Positions 18,903-29,712 of a DNA stretch of 64,000 bases are shown here, piece after piece. Position 1 is the stretch's first letter; each line of letters opens with the position of its first letter. A program made the translations under genes and the position numbers. The notes below the pieces were generated by a model. The model had not been told where the DNA came from and did not search any database. It saw nothing but the letters and a program-made list of their open reading frames with translations. This DNA comes from Promethearchaeota archaeon. Its GTDB lineage: Archaea; Asgardarchaeota; Lokiarchaeia; Sigyniarchaeales; SOKP01. The stretch is from contig JAHPZJ010000023.1 in the NCBI GenBank assembly GCA_019058245.1, positions 1-64,000 of the forward strand, given 5' to 3'.

Positions 18903-19124
18903 TTGGATATTATTTTAAAAATGTCAGACCGAACCCCTCCTATCTGCTACATCTGTGGTAAAAATTGTGAATCATCAGTTAAATCTTCTCATTACTGCAT
19001 TTGTGATATAGCAGTATGTCATGAATGTATTAATTCTGTAAAAAAGAATGATAAAGTATGGATTTGTCCTCATTGTAATGAAGAAAATGATATTGAAGGT
19101 AGTAAATTATTCCGAACTCCTTAA
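18903..19124 (+). CDS. Small RING-like/zinc-ribbon protein
   Basis: CYICGKNC...HYCICDIAVCHECI...WICPHCNEEN: ordered Cys/His pairs. Confidence 0.5.
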   Translation: MDIILKMSDRTPPICYICGKNCESSVKSSHYCICDIAVCHECINSVKKNDKVWICPHCNEENDIEGSKLFRTP

Positions 19125-19325
19125 TCTTTGTACTTATCTTTTTTCTAATAATATTTTCTATTTCAAAATACATAGCCGATGATGAAAATTAACTCACAAT
19201 GATTCCTAAATGATTAAATCTTGGAAGACTGAGGCTTTATTCTTCAGATAAGTATTAAAAATTCAAAAAGCTAAAAAGTTATTATCATTATTCTTACTTA
19301 AAAAGAAACAAAAATTGGATTTTTT

Positions 19326-19814
19326 ATGTCAAGTAATATAATATCTAAAGTTATGGAAATAGATAACTGTAATAAAGCGTCTTTTATAAATGCTATTTAT
19401 AAACCAGAGTTTTGGTTGATAGTTAATCCAGCTAAAGAAATGCATGCCGAATTCTTAGCCCCAAATGTTTTATTTACAAAAATAACAGATGAAATCATTA
19501 ATATTAAAGTAGAAATGGAAGGAGAATTAGTATTACAAGATAAAGGTGAACAAGAAGGCGGAAAAGGTCGATTAATCGAATTAAATGTTCGGAATAATAA
19601 AGATGTTAGAGAGTTAGAAGGTCGTATTCGAATAAAGGAAATTTCGAATAATAAATCTAAAATTGGAATTTTTATAACCAGCTTTAAGCTAAGTAATGAC
19701 TTTCTTGGTTTAATTGGAAGAAACGCAGCGGAACTTGCTTTGAGGACAAAAATTACAGATATATTGCGAAATTTAGGAAGATGGTTAAAATCTAATTCTT
19801 TTGATAATTTATGA
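19326..19814 (+). CDS. Hypothetical SRPBCC-like protein
   Basis: Intact ORF; fold suggestion only. Confidence 0.4.
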   Translation: MSSNIISKVMEIDNCNKASFINAIYKPEFWLIVNPAKEMHAEFLAPNVLFTKITDEIINIKVEMEGELVLQDKGEQEGGKGRLIELNVRNNKDVRELEGRIRIKEISNNKSKIGIFITSFKLSNDFLGLIGRNAAELALRTKITDILRNLGRWLKSNSFDNL

Positions 19815-19893
19815 TATTATTCAGATACGATATATTTTAATTAACATAAAATTTTATTAATTATTGGAGAAATTTGAATAATTGGGTTTAATT

Positions 19894-20739
19894 ATGAATA
19901 TCTGGATTATGGAAAGTGACTCGGGAATTACTCTTGTCTACAAACCATATATGGATTTTCCTGTAAATGAGGATCTAGTATCTGGACTTTTAACAGCTCT
20001 AAATCAGTTTACAATGGTTGAGTTTAAGCAAGGAATTGAATCTATTGAGATGGGAGGGTTACGATGGGTTTATATAATGGATAAGGATACAAATTTATTG
20101 TTTATAGCTGCGGATTCCAAAGATGTAACCACTGAAATTTTAAGAGCTCGGTTAGATATAATTCGTACTACTTTTGTTCAGCAATATGCCAATAAAGGAA
20201 ATCGTTGGGGATCAAAGTGGGCTGGCAACGTTGAAATTTATAAACCATTTGAAAATGTAATTGATGAATATTATACCCAATGGAAGCAAGCAGAGCGTAT
20301 TACAACTGTTGCTGAATTCTTTGACATTTTAGGAATATTTCAACAAATATTAAACTTAGCAATAAATGTAATTGGAGGTCATTTATCTCAGAGTAAAAAA
20401 GAGATAATTTATGATGACATAGAAATTATGTTTAAAGATTATTCAGATGTGGAGATCGTGAAAAAAAATCCAGAATTGAACAAAATAACATTTGAAAGAG
20501 ATATAGGATTCAATATCATTAATATAGATCCTATGAATTGTGATATGTTTATTGTTGAAAAACAAATATTAGGTTTAATTAGGAGAATTATTGAAATTAT
20601 AAAAAAGGAAGAGGGTTATTTTACCAGTTTAAAATATTTTATCGAAGAAAATATTTTCGACTATTTATTATCAAACTTCAATTTATTGAATGATTTAAAT
20701 CTATTTACCTTTTTACTCAAACTTTTTTTGATAAAATGA
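19894..20739 (+). CDS. Asgard-type longin-like domain protein
   Basis: MNIWIMESDSGITLVYKPY...NEDLVSGLLTALNQF...GIESIEMGGLRWVYIMDKDTNLLFIAADSKD resembles longin-fold proteins abundant in Lokiarchaeota; ATG at 19894 preferred. Confidence 0.55.
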   Translation: MNIWIMESDSGITLVYKPYMDFPVNEDLVSGLLTALNQFTMVEFKQGIESIEMGGLRWVYIMDKDTNLLFIAADSKDVTTEILRARLDIIRTTFVQQYANKGNRWGSKWAGNVEIYKPFENVIDEYYTQWKQAERITTVAEFFDILGIFQQILNLAINVIGGHLSQSKKEIIYDDIEIMFKDYSDVEIVKKNPELNKITFERDIGFNIINIDPMNCDMFIVEKQILGLIRRIIEIIKKEEGYFTSLKYFIEENIFDYLLSNFNLLNDLNLFTFLLKLFLIK

Positions 20740-20912
20740 AATTTAATAATTCAATTTTTTAATCTTTATAATTTTTAATTAGATTTAACAAAAATATTTA
20801 TCCTCTTCAATTTATTCACGTTAAAATTAAGTCTCGCTTATAATAAATAGATTTATTAGAATATATTTATTAAATTTATTAACCGTCTTCTAATAATCAA
20901 TTTACAAAAACA

Positions 20913-22226
20913 ATGGATCTTGTACTACTTATAATCATTTTTATCCTCTTCGTCTTAATCATTTTAAGTTACTCAATTTCTAGTCTTGATTTCGTAGCTA
21001 TTTCTTTAATTTGTGGTTTTACTGCAGCTACAATAACAGGCCTAACAAAAGGTGTAGGGATAAACTTTTTTATTGGTGAAATTCAGTGGGAGGCAATTAT
21101 TATTATATTAAGTATGAGTCTTATAACTAAAATAGCTCAAGATTCGAATATATTAGAATTTGTTGCTGTTAAACTTTTTAAAATATCAAGAGGAGAACAA
21201 AGAATCTTTTTCTGGCTACTGTGTACAATAACGACTCTTTTAGCGGCAATAATTAGTGATGTAGTGGTAGTTTTAATTTTGGCTCCAATAGTTGTAAGAT
21301 TATGTCATTTCTTAAAAATAAGAGCAGGAACTTATCTATTAGGAATGACGATTTGTATTAATATAGGGTCAATTATTACTCCATTCTCAAGTGGAGAAAA
21401 TATCATAATCTCTACGGCATTTAACCTTGATACGGCGTATTTCATTCAATATTTTTGGATTTTTTCCTTTTTTCTGCTATTTATCACAATTTTCTTAATA
21501 GATAGATATATTTTAAGGAAAGAGCCAAAAGTCGAAGAAATGCAAAAAAAATTTGTTATCGATCTAGTAGATACAGATACTATGGTAAAAAATAAAAAAA
21601 TGTTTTATTTTAATAGCATTGCTATAATAATAACTATAATACTTTTTGCTATACTCCCCTTATTATACTTAACTGCGGCTATATCTGCATTAGTTTTAGT
21701 TTTAGTAAATAAAGGATATACTAAAAAGCCTATGAGTGAACTTTTAAGAGATATTGAATGGGAAATAATCTTTTTTTTTATTAGTTTATATATTGTTATA
21801 GCGTGTCTTATAAAAGCAGGATTTAACGAAATCTTTGAAGCAATTCCATTCCAAACACTTAATCCCTTTCTTGTATCTTTTCTTATACTTATAATTGTCA
21901 GCTTTATATCTGGTGTAGTTGCTAATACCCCAACAGCCTTAATATTTATACCAATTGTTAATTTATTGATAACCCCCATTGCTGATAATGGCTTTGGTTT
22001 TTCTTCAGTTCCTATACTCTTTGCTTTCATAATTGCAATAAACCTAGGAGGTAATTTTATACCTCAAGGTGCAGCTTGTGATATGATGACATTGAAGATT
22101 GCACGTGATTCAGGAGTAGAAAACCTGAATTACAAGCGTTTATTTAAAATGGGGGCTAGTTTCGCATTAATTCATTTAGGACTTGCAATAGTTTTTCTAT
22201 TGATCCTAATCCCAATTTTTGGATGA
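20913..22226 (+). CDS. ArsB/NhaD-type (ion transporter superfamily) permease
   Basis: About 11 TMs, TPFSSGENIII, NLGGNFIPQGAACDMM. Confidence 0.8.
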   Translation: MDLVLLIIIFILFVLIILSYSISSLDFVAISLICGFTAATITGLTKGVGINFFIGEIQWEAIIIILSMSLITKIAQDSNILEFVAVKLFKISRGEQRIFFWLLCTITTLLAAIISDVVVVLILAPIVVRLCHFLKIRAGTYLLGMTICINIGSIITPFSSGENIIISTAFNLDTAYFIQYFWIFSFFLLFITIFLIDRYILRKEPKVEEMQKKFVIDLVDTDTMVKNKKMFYFNSIAIIITIILFAILPLLYLTAAISALVLVLVNKGYTKKPMSELLRDIEWEIIFFFISLYIVIACLIKAGFNEIFEAIPFQTLNPFLVSFLILIIVSFISGVVANTPTALIFIPIVNLLITPIADNGFGFSSVPILFAFIIAINLGGNFIPQGAACDMMTLKIARDSGVENLNYKRLFKMGASFALIHLGLAIVFLLILIPIFG

Positions 22227-22301
22227 AAGTTAAATTAAATAAAATAACTAAGAAATGAAAATAGAAAATTCTTTAATATAGAGACTTTTGATATCCTAAA
22301 A

Positions 22302-23552
22302 TTAAAGCCAACCTCTTAGTTTCATAGCTTCAATCACCCGTTCTAAGGAGATTATATATGCACCCATTCGATTATAGGTATCAAATTTATTTGCTTCTTC
22401 AACTGTAGAACGATAAGCTCTGGTCATAACTCGATCTAATGCTTCAATTACTTCTTTTTCTGTCCAGAAATAACTATAGTATCCTTGAACCATTTCAAAG
22501 TATGAAACTGTAACTCCCCCAGCATTGCATAAAAAGTCGGGAATAACTTCGATTCCTTTTTCTTGTAGTATTTTATCTGCATCCGGAGTTGTAGGACCAT
22601 TAGCAAGTTCGGCAACAATTTTACAGTTAAGATTATTAGCATTTTTTTGTGTAATAACATTTTCAAGAGCTGCTGGAATAAGTACATCACATTCAATTTC
22701 CAATAATTCTTCGTTGGATATTTGATTAGTACCATTTAATCCAATAACAGATCTTGTTTGACTTTTATGGTCTGCTGCAGCTTGTGCATCAATTCCATTA
22801 TTTTTGAATATTGCTCCTTGAGAGTCTGAAACAGCGATAATTTTACAATTATAGTCATTTTGCAAAATTCTAGCTGCCCAAGAACCTGCATTTCCAAAAC
22901 CTTGAACAGCTACTTTTGCACCGTTTAAGTTTAATCCAATATCTTTCGCTGCTTCCCTGATTGAATAAATACCACCTTGTGCTGTAGCAATAGAACGTCC
23001 TGCACTACCACCTAAAGGGAGTGGTTTTCCTGTTATAATTGAAGGAGCATGTCTTCTGATAATCTTTTCATATTCATCCATCATCCAAGCCATAATTTGC
23101 GGATTGGTATACACATCGGGGGCTAGGATGTCAATATGGGGTCCTATAAAGTCAGCGATTTGTTGGATATAGCTTCTAGCAAGTGTTTCAAGTTCTCTCT
23201 CACTCATGATTCTTGGATCGCAAATAATACCTCCTTTTGCACCGCCTAAAGGTATATCGACACATGCTGTCTTCCAAGTCATCCATGCAGACAAGGCTTT
23301 TACAAGAGAAGCACTTTCATCAGGGTGCCACCTAATACCCCCCTTCATTGGCCCTCTTGCTGAATTATATTGAGAACGAAATCCTTGGAATGTTTTAATT
23401 GAGCCATCATCCATTTTTATTGTAATTTTTACCTGTACAAATCGTTCGGGCTCACTTAATACATTATAAATATCTCTAGTATATTCAGCAAGTTTACAGG
23501 CTTCAGAAAGTTGTTTCTGAGAAATTTTGAATGGATCCAGTATTTCACTCAA
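22302..23552 (-). CDS. gdhA: Glutamate dehydrogenase
   Basis: [65 protein letters not shown]. Confidence 0.96.
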   Translation of the reverse strand: MSEILDPFKISQKQLSEACKLAEYTRDIYNVLSEPERFVQVKITIKMDDGSIKTFQGFRSQYNSARGPMKGGIRWHPDESASLVKALSAWMTWKTACVDIPLGGAKGGIICDPRIMSERELETLARSYIQQIADFIGPHIDILAPDVYTNPQIMAWMMDEYEKIIRRHAPSIITGKPLPLGGSAGRSIATAQGGIYSIREAAKDIGLNLNGAKVAVQGFGNAGSWAARILQNDYNCKIIAVSDSQGAIFKNNGIDAQAAADHKSQTRSVIGLNGTNQISNEELLEIECDVLIPAALENVITQKNANNLNCKIVAELANGPTTPDADKILQEKGIEVIPDFLCNAGGVTVSYFEMVQGYYSYFWTEKEVIEALDRVMTRAYRSTVEEANKFDTYNRMGAYIISLERVIEAMKLRGWL

Positions 23553-23671
23553 AACATATCCACTCTGAAATTTTTTTTATTGTAAGTAATAAAATAATAA
23601 AGTAATAGAATAAAAGTTTGCTGTGGGATGAAGATGGGTGATTATCTATTCTTAAACCTTTGATGATGAAT

Positions 23672-25075
23672 TTATAGGTATTTTGATCGTAAATATTGAT
23701 TAATTGATTTTGCCGCTCTACGACCTGCACCCATCGCGCTGATAACTGTTGCTGACCCAGTTACAATGTCTCCACCGGCAAAAACACTTTCTAAATTTGT
23801 TTTTCCCATTTCATCTACTTCAATATAACCCCATTTAGTTAATTTTAAATCTGGGATTGATTTTGTTAAAACTGGATTTGCATTTGTACCAATTGCTATA
23901 ATGACAGTATCGCAATTAATAATATATTCCGAATTTTCTATTGGAATTGGTCTTGGTCTTCCAGAAGCATCAGGTTCTCCCAATTTCATCTTAATAACCT
24001 CCATCCGATTGACATTTCCTTTATCATCTCCAAGAAATTTTGTGGGATTTGCTAAAAATTGAAATTCTATTCCTTCTTCTACTGCATGATGGTATTCTTC
24101 TTTTCTTGCAGGCATTTCCACTTCAGTTCGTCTATATACTATAATAACTTTTTCGGCACCAAGTCTTAGTGCAACACGAGCAGAATCTAAAGCTACATTT
24201 CCTCCGCCAATTACAGTAATAATTTTGCCTATTTTGATAGGCGTATCGTATTCTGGAAATTTATATGCTTTCATTAAATTAGTTCTTGTTAGAAATTCAT
24301 TCGCAGTTAGAACTCCATTTAGATTCATTCCTGGTATTTTTCTCATTGAAGGTAATCCTGCTCCAACACCTATAAAAAATGCCTTGAAACCCATCTCCTT
24401 TAGATCCTCTATATTTAATATCTTCCCTATTATCATATTGTACTTAATTTTAACTCCTAACATTTTTAAAGTCTCAATTTCATCATTAACAATTTCTTTA
24501 GGAAGTCGAAATTCTGGGATTCCATAAGCTAAAACGCCTCCCCCTTTATGAAATGCCTCAAATATAGTTACATCAAACCCAAATCTTGCAAGATCAGCAG
24601 CGCAAGTGAGACCAGCGGGTCCTGATCCGATGACTGCAACTTTAATATTATTAGGAGCCTCACAATCAGGACATTCTTTCAATTGATTTCTTCTTTCCCA
24701 ATCTGCAACATATCTTTCAAGTGATCCAATTGCTACTGGTTCCCATCTTTTACTTAGAATACATGCTTCTTCACACTGAATTTCTTGAGGGCATACTCTT
24801 CCACATATTGCAGGTAAAATATTGTAATCTTTTATAGAGCGAATTGCTTCTAATAAATTACCTTCCTTAATTAATCGGATAAAGTTCGGGATATCAATAT
24901 TGACAGGACATCCATTTACACATTTTGGGTCACCACATTGTAGACATCGTTGTGCCTCTATTTCAGCCATTTCTTTAGTAAAACCTAAAGCAACCTCAGA
25001 AAAGTTATGTATTCTTTCCGAAGGGTCTTGTTCTCTCATTTTTTGCCTTGGTATTTTAACCATGTAATCCCTCAT
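23672..25075 (-). CDS. GltD/SudA/NfnB-like NAD(P)-dependent flavoprotein
   Basis: CLQCGDPKCVNGCPVNIDIP, CGRVCPQEIQCEEAC, GSGPAGLTCAADLARFG, GGGNVALDSARVALRLGA. Confidence 0.95.
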   Translation of the reverse strand: MRDYMVKIPRQKMREQDPSERIHNFSEVALGFTKEMAEIEAQRCLQCGDPKCVNGCPVNIDIPNFIRLIKEGNLLEAIRSIKDYNILPAICGRVCPQEIQCEEACILSKRWEPVAIGSLERYVADWERRNQLKECPDCEAPNNIKVAVIGSGPAGLTCAADLARFGFDVTIFEAFHKGGGVLAYGIPEFRLPKEIVNDEIETLKMLGVKIKYNMIIGKILNIEDLKEMGFKAFFIGVGAGLPSMRKIPGMNLNGVLTANEFLTRTNLMKAYKFPEYDTPIKIGKIITVIGGGNVALDSARVALRLGAEKVIIVYRRTEVEMPARKEEYHHAVEEGIEFQFLANPTKFLGDDKGNVNRMEVIKMKLGEPDASGRPRPIPIENSEYIINCDTVIIAIGTNANPVLTKSIPDLKLTKWGYIEVDEMGKTNLESVFAGGDIVTGSATVISAMGAGRRAAKSINQYLRSKYL

Positions 25076-25951
25076 TTATTGTGTATCAAATTTTTTGCAT
25101 TTTTTTTTATAAAGGTCATAAGATTGTTTTTCAAACTCAGCAAATCTTTTTTCTCTATTTAGTAATATATTAAAATCTACAATATGTCCGTCAATATCGG
25201 GACCTTCAACACAAGCAAAATGGATTTCACCATCCTTTGAAGGAAAACGGCATCCTCCACACATTCCAGTACCATCTATCATAATTGTATTTAAAGATAC
25301 AAAGGTCTTTACTCGTGGTAAACCTTCATTACCACTAGTTAATTCTGCAACATTCTTCATCATGATCATGGGACCTATTGCTATAACTAGACTAATTTTC
25401 TGTTTACTAATTAATTCTCGAAGTGGTTTAGTTACAAATCCTTCAATACCTTCACTTCCATCATTAGTACAAATAATTAATTCTTCACTCACACTAGCCA
25501 TCTTATCTCTCCAAAAAATCAGATTTTTTGTCCGAGCACCTAAAATCGAAATAATTCTATTGCCTGCTTGCTTTAATTCTTTTGCTTGAGGATAACAAGG
25601 TGCGATCCCTACTCCACCCCCTATTATAACTATTGGATCTTCAAATTTCTCAATATGAATCCTATTACCTAGCGGTCCGGCAATATCTAAAAGTTCATCC
25701 CCTATATTTTGATGAGAAAGTAATAATGTTGATTTTCCAACTACTTGAAATACAATAGTAATTACTCCGTTCTCCCTATCATAATCTGCAATTGTGAGTG
25801 GTATTCTTTCACCTTCTTCATTTATTCTAATTATAATGAAATTTCCAGCATATGCTTTTTTTGCTATTAAGGGTGTATGAAGATCCATTTCAAATAATGT
25901 CCCACTATCACCAAGTTGATTTTTTTTCAAAATTTTATAAGGCATTTTCAA
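25076..25951 (-). CDS. SudB/NfnA-like ferredoxin:NADP+ oxidoreductase subunit
   Basis: GGVGIAPCYPQAKELK, DGTGMCGGCRFPSKDGEIHFACVEGPDIDGH. Confidence 0.93.
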   Translation of the reverse strand: MKMPYKILKKNQLGDSGTLFEMDLHTPLIAKKAYAGNFIIIRINEEGERIPLTIADYDRENGVITIVFQVVGKSTLLLSHQNIGDELLDIAGPLGNRIHIEKFEDPIVIIGGGVGIAPCYPQAKELKQAGNRIISILGARTKNLIFWRDKMASVSEELIICTNDGSEGIEGFVTKPLRELISKQKISLVIAIGPMIMMKNVAELTSGNEGLPRVKTFVSLNTIMIDGTGMCGGCRFPSKDGEIHFACVEGPDIDGHIVDFNILLNREKRFAEFEKQSYDLYKKKCKKFDTQ

Positions 25952-26162
25952 CCACCCTTATATTAAATAATACTCATAGTTTAATTTTGCATTTTATATA
26001 CTGATGTATTGTTCTTTATGTATTAAATAAAGGCTTTCAAGACAAAAAAAGTAATTGGTTAATTGAAAAAGTTAATTTTCTAAAAAGGTTTTTTTATATT
26101 AAGAATAAATTATTTTCATAATATAAAATATAAATTAAGGCTATTTTCCAATTAAGTAGTAA

Positions 26163-27734
26163 ATGAGAGAAGTTATGGACGTTATAATTGTTTTAGATTT
26201 TGGTGGGCAATACGCACATCTAATAACCAGAAGGATTCGAGATTTAGGAGTATATGCTGAAATTCTACCTTATGATGTTAATCTCAGGATGTTGGAAGAA
26301 AATAAACCAAAAGCAATTATTTTATCTGGTGGTCCAGGTAGTGTATATGAGGAAAACAGCCCCCAATTATCTGAACAATTTCTAGAATACACTATTAAAA
26401 ACAAAATTCCTGTTCTTGGTATTTGCTATGGTCATCATTTAATTATGAAACTTCAAGGTGGAAAAGTCGAATTAAAAACAAAAAAGGAGTATGGAAAAAC
26501 TAAAATCATTATTGAAGAACCAAATCTACTATTTGATTCACTAGAGAAGGAACAAATTGTCTGGATGTCACATGGAGATCAAATAACAGAACTAGCAGAT
26601 GGATTTAAAATATATGGTAAAACAAAAACTTGCCCTGTTGCTGCTTATGGAAATCAAGAAAAAAAGTTATTTGGAGTACAATTTCATCCAGAAGTTTCCA
26701 ATACTCCAAAAGGCGATAAAATTCTTGAGAATTTTATCTATAAAATTGCACAATGTAAAAAAGAGTGGAAATTGGAAGGATGGATTGACAATTCGATTAA
26801 TGATATCAAAAAAGTTGTAGGTCCAAAGAAAAAAGTAATTTTAGGAATAAGTGGTGGTGTCGATTCGTCAGTGGTCGCTGTTTTGCTAAATAAAGCAATA
26901 GGAGATAGACTACATAGTATCTTTGTAAATAATGGAGTGTTAAGAAAAAATGAGGAAATAGAGGTTCAAGAAACATTTAAAAATAAGTTAAAATTTAAAA
27001 ACTTTCATTATATAGATGCTGAAGATCTATTTTTAGAAAGGCTTAAGGATATCGAAGATCCAGAAGAAAAACGCCGTATTATTGGTCATACATTTATAGA
27101 AGTTTTTGAAAACAAAACCATTGAACTAGAAAAAGTAAATTCAGACATAAAATTTTTAGCACAAGGTACCATTTATCCTGATCGTGTAGAAACAAGTGCT
27201 ACAAGTAAAGCATCAGCAAAAATTAAATCACACCATAATTTAACTTTACCTGATGATATGATGTTAGAAATTCTCGAACCATTGAAAGATTTATATAAAG
27301 ATGAAGTAAGAGAAATAGGAAAAAAGTTAGGAATTCCTCAGGAAATAATTTCAAGACATCCATTTCCAGGTCCAGGATTAGCAGTAAGAATTATTGGTCC
27401 AGTTGATAAAATAAAACTTGATATCTTAAGAGAAGCAGATGAGATCCTTATCGAGGAAATTAAAAAAGCTGGAATTTATGAAAATCTTTGGCAAGCGTTT
27501 TGTGTGTTCTTACCATTAAAAACTGTTGGCGTGATGGGAGATTTTCGAACCTATGAATATATATGTGCAATTAGAGCAGTTGAATCTATGGATGCTATGA
27601 CCGCTAATTTTTCTAAATTAGATTGGGCATTACTAGAAAAAATTGGTACTCGAATTATTAATGAAGTTAAGGGAATTAATCGTGTGGTTTATGATATATC
27701 GAATAAACCTCCCAGTACTATAGAATATGAGTAA
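26163..27734 (+). CDS. guaA: GMP synthase (fused GATase + ATP-PPase/dimerisation domains)
   Basis: LDFGGQYAHLITRRIRDLGVY, GICYGHHLI, GISGGVDSSVVAVLL, RHPFPGPGLAVRIIG, NKPPSTIEYE. Confidence 0.97.
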   Translation: MREVMDVIIVLDFGGQYAHLITRRIRDLGVYAEILPYDVNLRMLEENKPKAIILSGGPGSVYEENSPQLSEQFLEYTIKNKIPVLGICYGHHLIMKLQGGKVELKTKKEYGKTKIIIEEPNLLFDSLEKEQIVWMSHGDQITELADGFKIYGKTKTCPVAAYGNQEKKLFGVQFHPEVSNTPKGDKILENFIYKIAQCKKEWKLEGWIDNSINDIKKVVGPKKKVILGISGGVDSSVVAVLLNKAIGDRLHSIFVNNGVLRKNEEIEVQETFKNKLKFKNFHYIDAEDLFLERLKDIEDPEEKRRIIGHTFIEVFENKTIELEKVNSDIKFLAQGTIYPDRVETSATSKASAKIKSHHNLTLPDDMMLEILEPLKDLYKDEVREIGKKLGIPQEIISRHPFPGPGLAVRIIGPVDKIKLDILREADEILIEEIKKAGIYENLWQAFCVFLPLKTVGVMGDFRTYEYICAIRAVESMDAMTANFSKLDWALLEKIGTRIINEVKGINRVVYDISNKPPSTIEYE

Positions 27735-27833
27735 ATAATTTAGTGAAGACACGCAAATAATTATTATTAAATATTAGATTTTAATATGAGTTTTGATTAA
27801 ATCCAATAAAAACTGATTTCTTATAAAATGATA

Positions 27834-29627
27834 AAAATGACTAAAGAAAATATTACCTGGGATCTCAGCAAATTATTCAGTAGTCCTAATGATCCTAAAA
27901 TCGAGAATTTAATTAACAGTTCAAAGAATCAGGTCGATCAATTTATTAAAGATTATAAAGGAAAGATAAAAGAACCTGAGTTTAGAACAGAAGATCTACT
28001 AAATTTGTTTCAAAAACAAGAAGAATTTCAAGCAAATTTGGACGAATTATTTACATTTGTACATATTTTATATGATGCAGATATGCAAATAACCGAACAT
28101 GAAGCTTTAAAAAATAAAGTTATTGAATTTGGCACTGAAGTAGAAAAAAAATTAACCTTTTTAGAATTAGAAGTAGGAAAATTCATTTCTGAGAATAAAG
28201 ATTTAGTTAATGATCCAGTATTACAAAATTATAGCCATTATATGGATAAAATTGTCAGAGCATATCCTTATTTATTATCGGAAGTAGAAGAACAATTAAT
28301 TCTTGAGAAAGATCAGTATGGTGTCGATCAATGGGGTCAATTGCAGGGAAAATGGCTGAACACACGTCAATTTCATGTTATGGTTGAAGGCGTAGAAAAA
28401 ATCTTATCCTATGGAGAAGCAAATGCTTTATTACGTCATCCGGATAGAGAAACCAGAATTTCAGCAGAAAAATCTATATATAGTACTTTAGGAAAAGATG
28501 AATATATTTTCTCCACAGCCCTACGAAATATATGTAGTGATTGGATGAAAATGGTAGAAAGAAGAAAGTATGATAGTGCTATACATCATAGCCTAATTGT
28601 TAATGATACAGAAAAAGAAATTATTGAAAACCTAATGAAAACTATAGAAAAAAATGCGGGAATTTATCAGAGATATTTAAAACTTAAAGCAAAACTCCTA
28701 AAATTACCGAGATTAAATTATGCTGATGTTCTTGGTCCTCTTCTTGAAATGCCTGATAAAAAATATTCATGGGATGGTACAAAAAAATTAATTTTAGATG
28801 CTTATGAAGGATTTGATAAAGAATTTGCAGAAATTTCAGCAGATATGTTTGAAAAACGTCATATCGATGCTACTATCAGGATGGGAAAAAGAAATGGTGC
28901 ATATTGTGCCTCTTGGTATAAAGGAAATTCTGCCTTTATTCTAACGAACTTTAATGGGCAAATGGGTGATATATACACATTAACACATGAACTTGGTCAT
29001 GCTATTCACGATTATCTTGCTTCTGAAAAACAAACTTATTTAAATTTGCATCCAGGATATACAACTGCAGAATGTGCATCTATATTTGGAGAATTATTAA
29101 TGACTGATTTATTATTAAAAACTTCCGATTCAGATAGTCTCAAAAAAGCAATTTTAGCACATGTTCTGGATGATGCAGGAATGGCGGCATTTCAAGTTAG
29201 CGCCCGATATTGGTTTGAATGGAATTTGTATAACGCTATAAAAAATAATGAATATTTAGATGGACAAACTATTTCTAAATATTGGGTTGCTGGTAGAGAA
29301 AAAATATATGGAGATTCGATTGATTTTTTTGATGAATTGATATGGGAATGGACAATGAAACCGCATTATTTCCGTGTTGGCTTTAGGTTCTATAATTACC
29401 CTTATGTATATGCTCAACTTTTTGTATACGCCCTTTATCAAGTCTACAAAAAAGAAGGAAAAGAATTTGTTCCTAAATTTAAAAAACTTCTTGCTAGTGG
29501 AGGTAGTCTTTCCCCGAAAGAATTAGCTAAAATTGTGGGATTAGATATAACCAAACCTGAGTTTTGGGAACTAGGTATAAAACAATATGAAGAATTTGTA
29601 AACCAACTAGAGATACTAATTAAATGA
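27834..29627 (+). CDS. pepF: Oligoendopeptidase F (M3 family)
   Basis: TLTHELGHAIHDYLA (HExGH), M3B architecture. Confidence 0.93.
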   Translation, partial: KMTKENITWDLSKLFSSPNDPKIENLINSSKNQVDQFIKDYKGKIKEPEFRTEDLLNLFQKQEEFQANLDELFTFVHILYDADMQITEHEALKNKVIEFGTEVEKKLTFLELEVGKFISENKDLVNDPVLQNYSHYMDKIVRAYPYLLSEVEEQLILEKDQYGVDQWGQLQGKWLNTRQFHVMVEGVEKILSYGEANALLRHPDRETRISAEKSIYSTLGKDEYIFSTALRNICSDWMKMVERRKYDSAIHHSLIVNDTEKEIIENLMKTIEKNAGIYQRYLKLKAKLLKLPRLNYADVLGPLLEMPDKKYSWDGTKKLILDAYEGFDKEFAEISADMFEKRHIDATIRMGKRNGAYCASWYKGNSAFILTNFNGQMGDIYTLTHELGHAIHDYLASEKQTYLNLHPGYTTAECASIFGELLMTDLLLKTSDSDSLKKAILAHVLDDAGMAAFQVSARYWFEWNLYNAIKNNEYLDGQTISKYWVAGREKIYGDSIDFFDELIWEWTMKPHYFRVGFRFYNYPYVYAQLFVYALYQVYKKEGKEFVPKFKKLLASGGSLSPKELAKIVGLDITKPEFWELGIKQYEEFVNQLEILIK

Positions 29628-29712
29628 TTATAGTTAATAATATTTCTTATATAATCTTGTTAATTTTTTTCTTAATTTAAAAAATAAAAAAAAGAAGATA
29701 AAAAAAATGAAA

